DNA from: Halodesulfovibrio sp. MK-HDV
GTDB lineage: Bacteria > Desulfobacterota > Desulfovibrionia > Desulfovibrionales > Desulfovibrionaceae
DNA length: 62,638 nt
NCBI RefSeq assembly: GCF_009914765.1
Contig: NZ_WYDS01000005.1
Span: forward strand, 161,648-224,285
Direction: 5' to 3'
Part shown: in pieces, positions 55,441 to 62,638 of the stretch
Numbering within the stretch: position 1 is the stretch's first letter
Layout of the letters: each line of letters opens with the position of its first letter
Notes under the pieces: model-generated
Told to the model about the DNA's origin: nothing
What the model saw: only the letters and a program-made list of their open reading frames with translations
Databases searched by the model: none
Made by a program: the position numbers and the translations under genes

Positions 55441-55462
55441 CGTAATTTCGAAGTAACTTTGC

Positions 55463-56608
55463 TTAGAACTTGAACTGGGTAGTCTGACGCCAGGTGTAGT
55501 AAGCGTGGTCACGGAAGTCATCAATGAGATGCTCGGTGAACTCGAAGCCGGTAAGTTCGAAGAACTTTTCCCAACCAATGCGTTCAATCCAATCGCCAAG
55601 ACGCTCATATTTCATAGCGTTGTCAGCGTAGATATCGATGATGAGTTTTACTTTCTCAGTAAGTGTAGGCCAGCGAGGCATTTCGTTAGGAATGTACGCT
55701 ACAACAACTTTAGAGAATTTAGGCTGGGAGATACGGTTAGAAACCTTACCACCAACCATGATTACAACGCCGTCACCTTCGCCATCGGAGATAGGAAGAG
55801 CAGGACACATAGTGTAGCAGTTACCACAGTACATGCAACGCTCATTCTTAATAGCGATGGTGTTAACTTTCTTACCGTCGAGTTCGATCTTAGTAGGGCG
55901 AACAGCAGCGGTAGGACAAGAAGCAACTGCGAGAGGAATCTCACAAAGCTGATCAGTCCACTCGTGGTCGATCATTGGTGGCTTGCGGTGGATACCAACA
56001 AGGCCAATGTCGGAGCAGTGTACCGCACCACACATGTTGATACAACATGCGAGGGAGATACGAACTGGTGCAGGCAGACGGTGATTCTGGAAGTCAGAGA
56101 AAACTGAATCCATAACAGCTTTAACTGGGCCAGAAGCGTCAGTTGCAGGAGTGTGGCAGTGAACCCAACCCTGAGTGTGAACGATGTTGGTAATACCAGC
56201 ACCGGTGCCACCGATAGGGAATTTGTGGGAACCACCATCGAATTTACGAGAAGAAAGATCTTCTTTAAGAGCAGCGAGTTTTTCTTCGCTGTCAGTCATA
56301 AATTCAACGTTGTTACGAGTAGTAAAGCGGAGGTGGCCGTCACAATGTTTGTCAGCAATTTCGCAAATTTCGCGAATATGAGTAACAGACATAAGACGAG
56401 CAGCACCTACACGAACGGTAAATACTTTATCGCCGGATTCGCCAACGTGAACCAATACACCAGGCTCGAGGATTTCGTGGTAAGCCCACTTGCCCTTGTT
56501 TGCCTTGATTACTGGAGGAAGGAATTCTGTGAATTCGCGTGGGCCAATATCAGTGATACGGCCTTCCATTGGTTTCGCTGGATTGTAACCGGAAGAGATG
56601 AATGCCAT
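55463..56608 (-). CDS. dsrB: Dissimilatory sulfite reductase beta subunit
   Basis: A 381-residue subunit that, with DsrA, reduces sulfite to sulfide through DsrC. The sirohaem-cluster cysteines C151, C188, C189 and C193 sit at the known DsrB positions ([15 protein letters not shown]). A ferredoxin domain follows ([11 protein letters not shown]). AGGAG precedes the start and dsrA lies 18 bases upstream. The gene is complete. Confidence 0.97.
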   Translation of the reverse strand: MAFISSGYNPAKPMEGRITDIGPREFTEFLPPVIKANKGKWAYHEILEPGVLVHVGESGDKVFTVRVGAARLMSVTHIREICEIADKHCDGHLRFTTRNNVEFMTDSEEKLAALKEDLSSRKFDGGSHKFPIGGTGAGITNIVHTQGWVHCHTPATDASGPVKAVMDSVFSDFQNHRLPAPVRISLACCINMCGAVHCSDIGLVGIHRKPPMIDHEWTDQLCEIPLAVASCPTAAVRPTKIELDGKKVNTIAIKNERCMYCGNCYTMCPALPISDGEGDGVVIMVGGKVSNRISQPKFSKVVVAYIPNEMPRWPTLTEKVKLIIDIYADNAMKYERLGDWIERIGWEKFFELTGFEFTEHLIDDFRDHAYYTWRQTTQFKF

Positions 56609-56626
56609 GTTATTGTGCTCCTCTTC

Positions 56627-57940
56627 TTAGCGCTGGTGGCGCTTGCGGTATGCGTTGATGTCACGGTCCCAACCACCAGGTACGTCTTCTTCTTTGAAGA
56701 AGATGTATGGGTTGTGACGAGGCTCCTGAACGTTGTGAGCAGTCGGGGTCTGACCAGTAACTTCGAGAAGTTTCTGGAGAGAGAGACGACGCATGGTTTC
56801 ACCAAGGCGCTCACGGTTCTTACCTTCTTCCATCCACCAATCCCAAATGTTTTCAATAACTTCTTTGATTTCTTCGAAATCTCCGGAAGCTTCAATGAAT
56901 GGGATAATGAGGGAGGACATCTGTGCACCGTCGAGAATAGGAGCTTTCGCACCACAAAGGATGGAAGCGCCACGTTCGTCACCGATACGCAGAGCACGAG
57001 GCATAGTGTTGATGCAATGCATACAACGAACACATTCGGAACGATCGATAGCGAGTTTGCCGCCTTCCCACTTCATTGCTGCAGAAGGACAACGGTTGAT
57101 AACTTCAGCTTCGATGTCGAATGCGCCCCAATCTTTACCGGAGTGTGCGCCTGCGTTTGGCTTGAATTCGCCAGCAACGTAAGCAGCAACAGCTTCCTGA
57201 TCGATTTTGATGCTATCTTTCCAAGTACCAACAACTGAGAAGTCGGAGCGAGCCATAGCAGCTACACAACCGTTAGGACAGCCGTCAAACTTGAATTTGA
57301 ACTTGTATGGGAATGCTGGACGGTGAAGTTCGTCCTGGTATTCCATGGTCAAGTTGTAAGAAGCAGCCTGGGTATCGTAACATGCGTATTCACAACGGGA
57401 CTCGCCGAGGCAAGCTGCTGGGGTACGCAGGTTAGAACCGGAGCCACCAAGGTCGTTATTCAGATTGTGAGTAACTTCCCAGAAGACTTCTTCAAGCTGT
57501 GGTGTTGTTGTACCAAGAAGTACGATATCACCAGTTGCACCATGCATGTTGGTAAGACCAGAGCCACGGAGGTCCCAGATGTCACAGAGCTGACGAAGGA
57601 AATCAGTGGTGTAGTATTTACCAGCAGGCTGGTTCAAACGTACGGTGTGGAAATGAGCAACGCCAGGGAACTGCTCAGGCTGGTCACAGTAACGACCAAT
57701 AACGCCGCCGCCGTAACCGAATACGCCTACGATGCCGCCGTGTTTCCAGTGAGTTTCACCGTCGTTGTAAGAAAGTTCCAGAACACCGAGGAGATCGTCA
57801 GGACAATCTACAGGGATCTGGTAATCAAGGCCTTTAGGGTTAGCAGCACGCGTTGCTGCTTCCTGCTTAATGTCGGAGACAAAACTTGGCCAAGGGCCAG
57901 TTTCGAGCTGATCCAACATCGGAGTTGCGTGTTTCGCCAT
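56627..57940 (-). CDS. dsrA: Dissimilatory sulfite reductase alpha subunit
   Basis: A 437-residue subunit of the terminal enzyme of sulfate respiration. Sirohaem-cluster ligands are C177, C183, C221 and C225 (CLGESRC; CPNGC), and the inserted ferredoxin domain shows CVRCMHC. GGAGG supports the start. It begins the dsrA-dsrB-dsrD-cbiA operon. Confidence 0.97.
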   Translation of the reverse strand: MAKHATPMLDQLETGPWPSFVSDIKQEAATRAANPKGLDYQIPVDCPDDLLGVLELSYNDGETHWKHGGIVGVFGYGGGVIGRYCDQPEQFPGVAHFHTVRLNQPAGKYYTTDFLRQLCDIWDLRGSGLTNMHGATGDIVLLGTTTPQLEEVFWEVTHNLNNDLGGSGSNLRTPAACLGESRCEYACYDTQAASYNLTMEYQDELHRPAFPYKFKFKFDGCPNGCVAAMARSDFSVVGTWKDSIKIDQEAVAAYVAGEFKPNAGAHSGKDWGAFDIEAEVINRCPSAAMKWEGGKLAIDRSECVRCMHCINTMPRALRIGDERGASILCGAKAPILDGAQMSSLIIPFIEASGDFEEIKEVIENIWDWWMEEGKNRERLGETMRRLSLQKLLEVTGQTPTAHNVQEPRHNPYIFFKEEDVPGGWDRDINAYRKRHQR

Positions 57941-58105
57941 TACCTTACCTCCACAAAAAAGTTGGTATGTGTTTTTACACCAGACACTTCCATCCCACCG
58001 CAGGCGATCTGATAGCGGTCAAGATGGACGCACCTTATAGGGAGTAAATCTGGTCTAAGATTTCGTTCCTGAAAAAGGGCGTGATTTTTTGGACAAAGTT
58101 ATCTC

Positions 58106-58134
58106 TTGCTAGAAAGAACGCCTCGATTTGTCAA
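58106..58134 (-). promoter_or_regulatory. Possible dsrA promoter
   Basis: On the minus strand TTGACA (58129-58134) is followed after 17 bases by TAGCAA (58106-58111). The -10 match is weak. It would give a leader of about 160 bases. The rest of 57941-58461 is AT-rich, with a short ACTTTC/GAAAGT palindrome near 58252-58270 and no gene. Confidence 0.4.
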
Positions 58135-58461
58135 GTGTATTTGATAAGTTTGTGTATAGCATTTTCTATTTGTAAGTTGCAGAAAAACAACGCAAACCCC
58201 GCGTTATATGCTGACAATTTAAGTTTGCAGTAGGGTAGTAACATAACGAACTTTCATCAAAAGAAAGTGCATATTTCCGCAAGTGCTTTTTTTCACAATT
58301 TTAGGGTGCGGAAAAATGTCAGCAAGATTAAGATGTAATAAGATGTAAAATCTTTTTCTCAGAAAAAAATGGATGGGAACTTGGAAAAAACGCAGTCGCG
58401 CAGACTTGACCTCGCTGCATAAATGAGGTCAAAGCCACACAAGAACTATGTGAGGTTTGTT

Positions 58462-58719
58462 ATGAAAGATCAGCTCGGACACTACTACTATCCGGCACCG
58501 AATGATAAGAAAACCCGTGTATATGTGCGTCGCAACGCAGATGACATTGAATTTCGCATTTGGCGTGCAGATAATGAGCAAGTATGGGATCAGCACGGTT
58601 GGGTGCCATTTGAAGCCATCAAACAGGCTGCAGAAATGTATAAAGGAATGGGGCGCGATGCCGACCCGATGCTTTTTTATGATATCTCTGTAGCGAAAGT
58701 TTTGCTCAGCGAAAACTAG
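58462..58719 (+). CDS. Small hypothetical protein divergent from dsrA
   Basis: An 85-residue soluble protein, rich in aromatic and charged residues (QLGHYYYPAPNDKKTRVYV; EFRIWRADNEQVWDQHGW). I do not recognise a family. GAGG eight bases before 58462 supports that start over an in-frame ATG at 58423. Its divergent place beside dsrAB and the terminator after it suggest a real gene. Confidence 0.7.
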   Translation: MKDQLGHYYYPAPNDKKTRVYVRRNADDIEFRIWRADNEQVWDQHGWVPFEAIKQAAEMYKGMGRDADPMLFYDISVAKVLLSEN

Positions 58720-58765
58720 TAGCCATTTTTGGCTGTACAAAAGATATTGTATTTTTTGTACAACT

Positions 58766-58807
58766 AGCGGCAGCCCTGAATTCTCAGGAGCTGCCGTTAT
58801 TTTTTTG
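58766..58807 (+). terminator. Terminator after the small gene
   Basis: CGGCAGC pairs with GCTGCCG, extended by CTGA/TCAG, and runs into seven T's. The 275 bases from here to the next start hold no recognised feature. Confidence 0.88.
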
Positions 58808-59082
58808 TCCAAAAAACGTCAGTATAAAATGTTCATATATAATGTTACTAACGTAATCGAAAGAGTGTTTTTGCGCTCCGTCCTGTTCAGAATCGATGGT
58901 GGAGTCACTGTACCAGCAAAAAAAAATTGCGTAGAATTCGTATTCGTTGAATAATCAACGAGTTCTAATGGTTGGTTCAGTCGTCCTCCTTGCTTTGCGC
59001 AATGGGGACTTTGTTTAGTGCCGGTTTTGCCTTTTTTGTAAAATCGTGTACTGTGACCGATGCAACACGAGATGAGGTGATC

Positions 59083-59907
59083 ATGTCCCGCCGATGGATA
59101 GAAGCCAATAGAGAAGAGTTTGCACGCGATATCATGCGTGATTTCTGCATGGTATCAAGCATTCTGGAAGAACAGTTTGCACGTTTTTCAGACTCCGGTG
59201 CGGTTTCGTTTACACAAGTGCGTGATCTGCTGGGCAGTACCATGAACAAGGGACTGCTTTGGCGTTTAAAAGACACCGCTCATCATTTGCTCAGAACAGA
59301 CGTGCAGGCTCCTGTGGTAGCGAAGGCTCTGGACTGGGCTATCAGTTATGTGTTTCACGAATGTATCAAGCTAAAAGAAGATGCCTACCAGCAACAGCAC
59401 TATGCTCCTATGTTTAAAGCATTGGAGAAGCCTGCTGCGGAAAATGGCATTCAGGACATTGTCGAACCTTTTTCACAGCTCCTCGGGGAAACTCGCGAGA
59501 GTATGTCTCGCGAAATTGCCCGTATTTCTTTTTTGCTTTCACGCTGCAAAACACTCTTTTGCATCTACTGCGCTCACAACAAGCAAAATTTATTGCTTTC
59601 CAGGTTGTTATATTCACGTAACGAGCTGGTCAGGGGCGTATTCGGTAACGACTATGACACTCTAATCTCTTCTATTTATGGAACGGTGCCAGAAGAAATG
59701 TATATTCTGGCAGCAGAAGGGCTTTTGGAAGGAGGACGCCTTGATGAGGCGTTAGAGGCAGCAATAGAAGCAGCGCAGATAAATCCTGCGTGTACCAAAG
59801 CTGCTACAGTGCGCCAAAATATTGAAGAATTGTTAAAAGACTCGTCTCCAAGGAGGGTAAAGAACAGTGACCTTGTTTCATCTAAACCGCGCGACATCGA
59901 AGCTTAA
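59083..59907 (+). CDS. Hypothetical protein, overlapping the HMGL-like gene
   Basis: A 274-residue mostly helical cytoplasmic protein with no recognised family. Its C-terminal part (EEMYILAAEGLLEGGRLDEALEAAIEA) looks like one or two tetratricopeptide-type helices. GAGGTGATC supports the start at 59083. The last 41 bases overlap the next gene, so the two are translated from one messenger and are likely functionally linked. Confidence 0.72.
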   Translation: MSRRWIEANREEFARDIMRDFCMVSSILEEQFARFSDSGAVSFTQVRDLLGSTMNKGLLWRLKDTAHHLLRTDVQAPVVAKALDWAISYVFHECIKLKEDAYQQQHYAPMFKALEKPAAENGIQDIVEPFSQLLGETRESMSREIARISFLLSRCKTLFCIYCAHNKQNLLLSRLLYSRNELVRGVFGNDYDTLISSIYGTVPEEMYILAAEGLLEGGRLDEALEAAIEAAQINPACTKAATVRQNIEELLKDSSPRRVKNSDLVSSKPRDIEA

Positions 59908-61690
59908 ACTCGAGAACCTTGAACAAGGTGAGTATTTCCGTGATCTGTATCCTTACAAGCAGATTAGCCGTATCGCGTTTGATGATGTTTTTGTGGCACC
60001 GCGTCCTGCGGAACCTATGTTCATCACCGATACCACTTTTCGGGATGGCCAACAGGCAAGACCTCCGTACACGGTAAAGCAAATTGAAACTATTTTTGAC
60101 ATGCTGCATAGACTTGGTGGTAGAAGCGGATTAATCCGTGCCTCCGAGTTCTTCATGTATTCAGACAAAGACAAACGTGCCATCGATGCCTGCCGATCAA
60201 GGGGCTACAAATATCCGGAAATTACCGGATGGATTCGTGCCCATAAAAACGACTTGAAGATAGCTAAAAGTATGGAATTTAGAGAAGTAGGTATGCTTAC
60301 CTCCGTCTCTGATTACCATATTTACTTAAAGCTGGGACTTGATCGTGAACAGGCAATGCGCAACTACCTTGATGTAGTCGAACAGGCTCTTGCCTGGGGT
60401 ATTTCTCCTCGCTGTCATTTTGAGGACATTACCCGCGCTGATATTTATGGATTCTGCCTGCCATTTGCAGAAAAACTGATGGATCTTTCCCGTCAGAGCG
60501 GCCTGCCGGTTAAAATTCGTATGTGCGACACCATGGGCTACGGTGTTCCGTATACGGGAGCAACTCTCCCGCGTTCGGTTCCTCGTATTGTCCGCGCTTT
60601 TACGGATGAAGTCGGCGTGCCAAGTGAATGGTTGGAATGGCACGGACATAACGATTTTCATAAAACATTGGTTAACGCTGTAACAGCATGGCTGCATGGC
60701 TGTGGTGGCGCTAACGGAACCTTACTCGGATTTGGTGAACGTACCGGTAACTCGCCTATTGAGGCGCTTATTATTGAATACATATCCCTTACCGGTCACG
60801 ACGAAGCTGCTGATACCCGAGTAATCAGTGAAATTAGTGAATACTTCGAAAGCGAGCTTGAGTACAAAGTGGCGGATAACTATCCGTTTGTTGGACGCGA
60901 TTTCAACGCCACAAGTGCAGGTATCCACGTGGACGGGCTTGCTAAAAACGAAGAAATTTACAACGTATTTGACACGACTCGTCTTCTTAACCGCCCTGTG
61001 CCGATTATCATTACAGATAAATCCGGTAGAGCCGGTGTTGCGTACTGGATTAACCAGACACTTAAACTTTCAGGCGATAGTGAAGTTTCAAAACGTCACC
61101 CTGCTGTTGGTAAAGTGTACAGCCGTATTATGGAAGCGTATGAAAAAGGTCGCTCCACTTCTGTTTCTAACAAAGAAATGGAACGCCTTGTACGTCGATA
61201 CATGCCGGAAATGTTCCGTACTGATTTTGATAACTTGAAAGAAGTTGCACATAATCTTGCGGCTAAGCTTATTTCCAAGCTTTCCGAAGATTGCCGGGTT
61301 ATTCTCACAAAAGAGAACTACGGCTGCCTTACAGATTTTGTGCGCGACTATCCTTTCATTCAGTATCTCTATCTTACTGACAAAGAAGGTGGCTTGATCG
61401 CATCAGAAATTACTGATCTGCGATTTAAGGAACAGTACGAAGTTCTTGAAATCGGTTACGATTTCTCATCCAGAGAGTGGTTCAAGCAGCCGGTTCAAAC
61501 TGGCAAGCTGCATATTACCAACCTGTACACATCTCATTTTACAGGACAGCTGATATTAACGGTATCCGCTCCTGTAACAGACAGTGATGATAACATTACT
61601 GGTGTGATCGGTGCTGATATTATGCTCGAGCAGCTCTTACAGCGTGAATGCGAACTGGAAGAGGACAAGAAGCCCGAAGAATTTTGTTAG
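59867..61690 (+). CDS. HMGL-like synthase fused to a C-terminal Cache/PDC-like domain
   Basis: A 607-residue protein. Residues about 50-470 form a DRE-TIM aldolase domain (DTTFRDGQQ, CHFEDITRADIYGF, WHGHNDFHKT, NATSAGIHVDGL), the group with homocitrate, isopropylmalate and Re-citrate synthases. Desulfovibrio uses a Re-type citrate synthase of this group, and a family gene near dsrAB was proposed for it. The last 115 residues (QYLYLTDKEGGLIAS, SSREWFKQP, LTVSAPVTDSDDNITGVIGADI) resemble Cache/PDC sensor domains. It starts at GTG after GGAGG. Catalytic identity is inferred. Confidence 0.78.
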   Translation: MTLFHLNRATSKLKLENLEQGEYFRDLYPYKQISRIAFDDVFVAPRPAEPMFITDTTFRDGQQARPPYTVKQIETIFDMLHRLGGRSGLIRASEFFMYSDKDKRAIDACRSRGYKYPEITGWIRAHKNDLKIAKSMEFREVGMLTSVSDYHIYLKLGLDREQAMRNYLDVVEQALAWGISPRCHFEDITRADIYGFCLPFAEKLMDLSRQSGLPVKIRMCDTMGYGVPYTGATLPRSVPRIVRAFTDEVGVPSEWLEWHGHNDFHKTLVNAVTAWLHGCGGANGTLLGFGERTGNSPIEALIIEYISLTGHDEAADTRVISEISEYFESELEYKVADNYPFVGRDFNATSAGIHVDGLAKNEEIYNVFDTTRLLNRPVPIIITDKSGRAGVAYWINQTLKLSGDSEVSKRHPAVGKVYSRIMEAYEKGRSTSVSNKEMERLVRRYMPEMFRTDFDNLKEVAHNLAAKLISKLSEDCRVILTKENYGCLTDFVRDYPFIQYLYLTDKEGGLIASEITDLRFKEQYEVLEIGYDFSSREWFKQPVQTGKLHITNLYTSHFTGQLILTVSAPVTDSDDNITGVIGADIMLEQLLQRECELEEDKKPEEFC

Positions 61691-61801
61691 ATAACGTAAA
61701 GACGATAGAAGAACGCATGTTGCCTCTTGCGGCATGCGTTCTTTTAATATTATAGCCAGTGAATATTCTATTTTAGTTGCATTATATTCTAGGAGTATTC
61801 A

Positions 61802-62542
61802 TTGCGAATTCTTGTTTTATCACTCTGTATTGCATGTATTATTTCGCTTGTCGGGTGTGGGAAGACACACATTTCTTCACCCAAGAAATATTCAGCCCCT
61901 ACCAAAGTAAAAGCGAAGCATAAGACTTCCGGTTCATATACTGTATGGGGTAAGCGCTACACAAAATTGGCATCATCCAAGGGCTTTATTGAGTACGGAA
62001 AAGCTTCTTGGTACGGTAAAAAATTCCACGGTAGAAAAACTGCAAACGGTGAGCGGTACGATATGTACGGTATGACAGCCGCGCATAAAAATTTACCGTT
62101 TGGAACCATCCTACGCGTAACAAACATGAAGAATAAGCGATCTGTTGTTGTACGAGTTAACGACAGGGGCCCTTTTGTTGAAGGCCGCGTTGTTGATTTG
62201 ACCCATTCCGCAGCAAAGAAGCTTGGCATGCTTGGACCCGGTGTTGTTTCAGTAAAGATTGAAGCCATTGGTGGCCCAGAGCATAAAAAGTATGCATCCA
62301 CATCGAAAGAGCAAAGTGGATCGTTTTATATTCAGGTTGGTTCCTTCGGGGATAAGTTCAACGCCCAGACACTTCGGCAGAAGATTGTCCGTAATGGGCG
62401 TTCCTGCCGATTGTTTCAGGATGTAAGTTCCAGTATCTGGAAAGTGCATGTCGGTCCCTACTTTACTTATACGGCTGCGGAGCGGGCCAAAAAAACGCTC
62501 ACGAATGAATTTTCTGGTGCCTTTATTTTTGCAAGAAAATAG
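61802..62542 (+). CDS. rlpA: RlpA-family lipoprotein with SPOR domain
   Basis: A 246-residue lipoprotein with lipobox LVGC, a double-psi beta-barrel RlpA domain (ASWYGKKFHGRKTANGERYD; VRVNDRGPF) and a C-terminal SPOR domain (SGSFYIQVGSFGDKFNA) that binds denuded glycan at the septum. RlpA is a septal lytic transglycosylase in Pseudomonas. Translation starts at TTG after AGGAG. A terminator follows. Confidence 0.92.
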   Translation: MRILVLSLCIACIISLVGCGKTHISSPKKYSAPTKVKAKHKTSGSYTVWGKRYTKLASSKGFIEYGKASWYGKKFHGRKTANGERYDMYGMTAAHKNLPFGTILRVTNMKNKRSVVVRVNDRGPFVEGRVVDLTHSAAKKLGMLGPGVVSVKIEAIGGPEHKKYASTSKEQSGSFYIQVGSFGDKFNAQTLRQKIVRNGRSCRLFQDVSSSIWKVHVGPYFTYTAAERAKKTLTNEFSGAFIFARK

Positions 62543-62546
62543 GCAC

Positions 62547-62575
62547 AAAAAAACCCGCTTTACGCGGGTTTTTTT
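62547..62575. terminator. Bidirectional terminator after rlpA
   Basis: ACCCGC pairs with GCGGGT, with runs of seven A's and seven T's. The last 63 bases of the window hold nothing recognisable. Confidence 0.92.
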
Positions 62576-62638
62576 GTAAGATGTACAGGCACACAGTGCA
62601 GGTGCAGGGTGTGCCTGACTATCCGTGCCGAGAACTAA

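Noticed and set aside
56153-57238. 361-codon open frame antisense to dsrB and dsrA
   Set aside because: It crosses two well-defined genes on the other strand and shows no domain.

Overview
The window is chromosome of a sulfate-reducing bacterium of the family Desulfovibrionaceae. Markers are dissimilatory sulfite reductase dsrA-dsrB-dsrD with a cobyrinate diamide synthase behind dsrD, a Desulfovibrio-type 7Fe ferredoxin, a flavodiiron oxygen/NO reductase, HypF, and a SahR-ahcY operon. Moderate GC content suggests a Halodesulfovibrio-like rather than a GC-rich lineage; this is an inference. I found no tRNA, rRNA, CRISPR array, prophage or transposase gene.

Layout. 1-12 kb: M23 peptidase, TtcA-like tRNA thiolase, a DUF4340 gene behind a strong promoter, the rpoZ-dnaJ-moaC cluster (dnaJ carries a frameshift), a PerR-like regulator, a thioesterase, a methyltransferase, hisS and aspS. 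12-16.5 kb: P460-like haem lipoprotein and flavodiiron protein, then eno and coaX. 16.9-20.6 kb: a two-gene membrane system related to cytochrome bd subunit I, its second protein carrying seven c-type haem motifs. 21-31 kb: a fused MrfA-MrfB-type helicase/exonuclease, an NhaC antiporter, an acyl-CoA ligase with an XRE-cupin regulator, and hypF. 31-41 kb: cobT, a DegP-type protease, the 7Fe ferredoxin, a YkgJ/unknown/TPR operon, ftsEX and ilvD. 41-53 kb: a TRAP transporter (dctP, dctQ, dctM), a MerR-like protein, a MOSC protein, ahcY-sahR, a FUSC membrane protein, a DciA-like protein, an AraC regulator and a PEBP protein. 53.5-62.6 kb: cbiA-dsrD-dsrB-dsrA, two unknown genes, an HMGL-like (citrate/homocitrate synthase family) protein with a C-terminal sensor-like domain, and an RlpA lipoprotein.

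The most unusual feature is a family of long, modular, palindromic intergenic elements of about 350-400 bp, with complete or partial copies at about 13.9, 20.7, 26.1, 31.3, 40.6, 43.4, 46.7 and 50.9 kb and a scrap at position 1. They share end modules, nested inverted repeats and often a central GGGCTGTCC/GGACAGCCC terminator hairpin. They swap hairpin cassettes whose stems change in compensating pairs between copies, and they sit mostly between convergent genes. This looks like an undescribed mobile or regulatory repeat system.

Functionally the window combines core sulfate respiration (dsr, ferredoxin, cobamide/sirohaem-type chemistry), a membrane cytochrome module that could link quinol to multihaem cytochromes, defence against oxygen and NO, and ordinary housekeeping.
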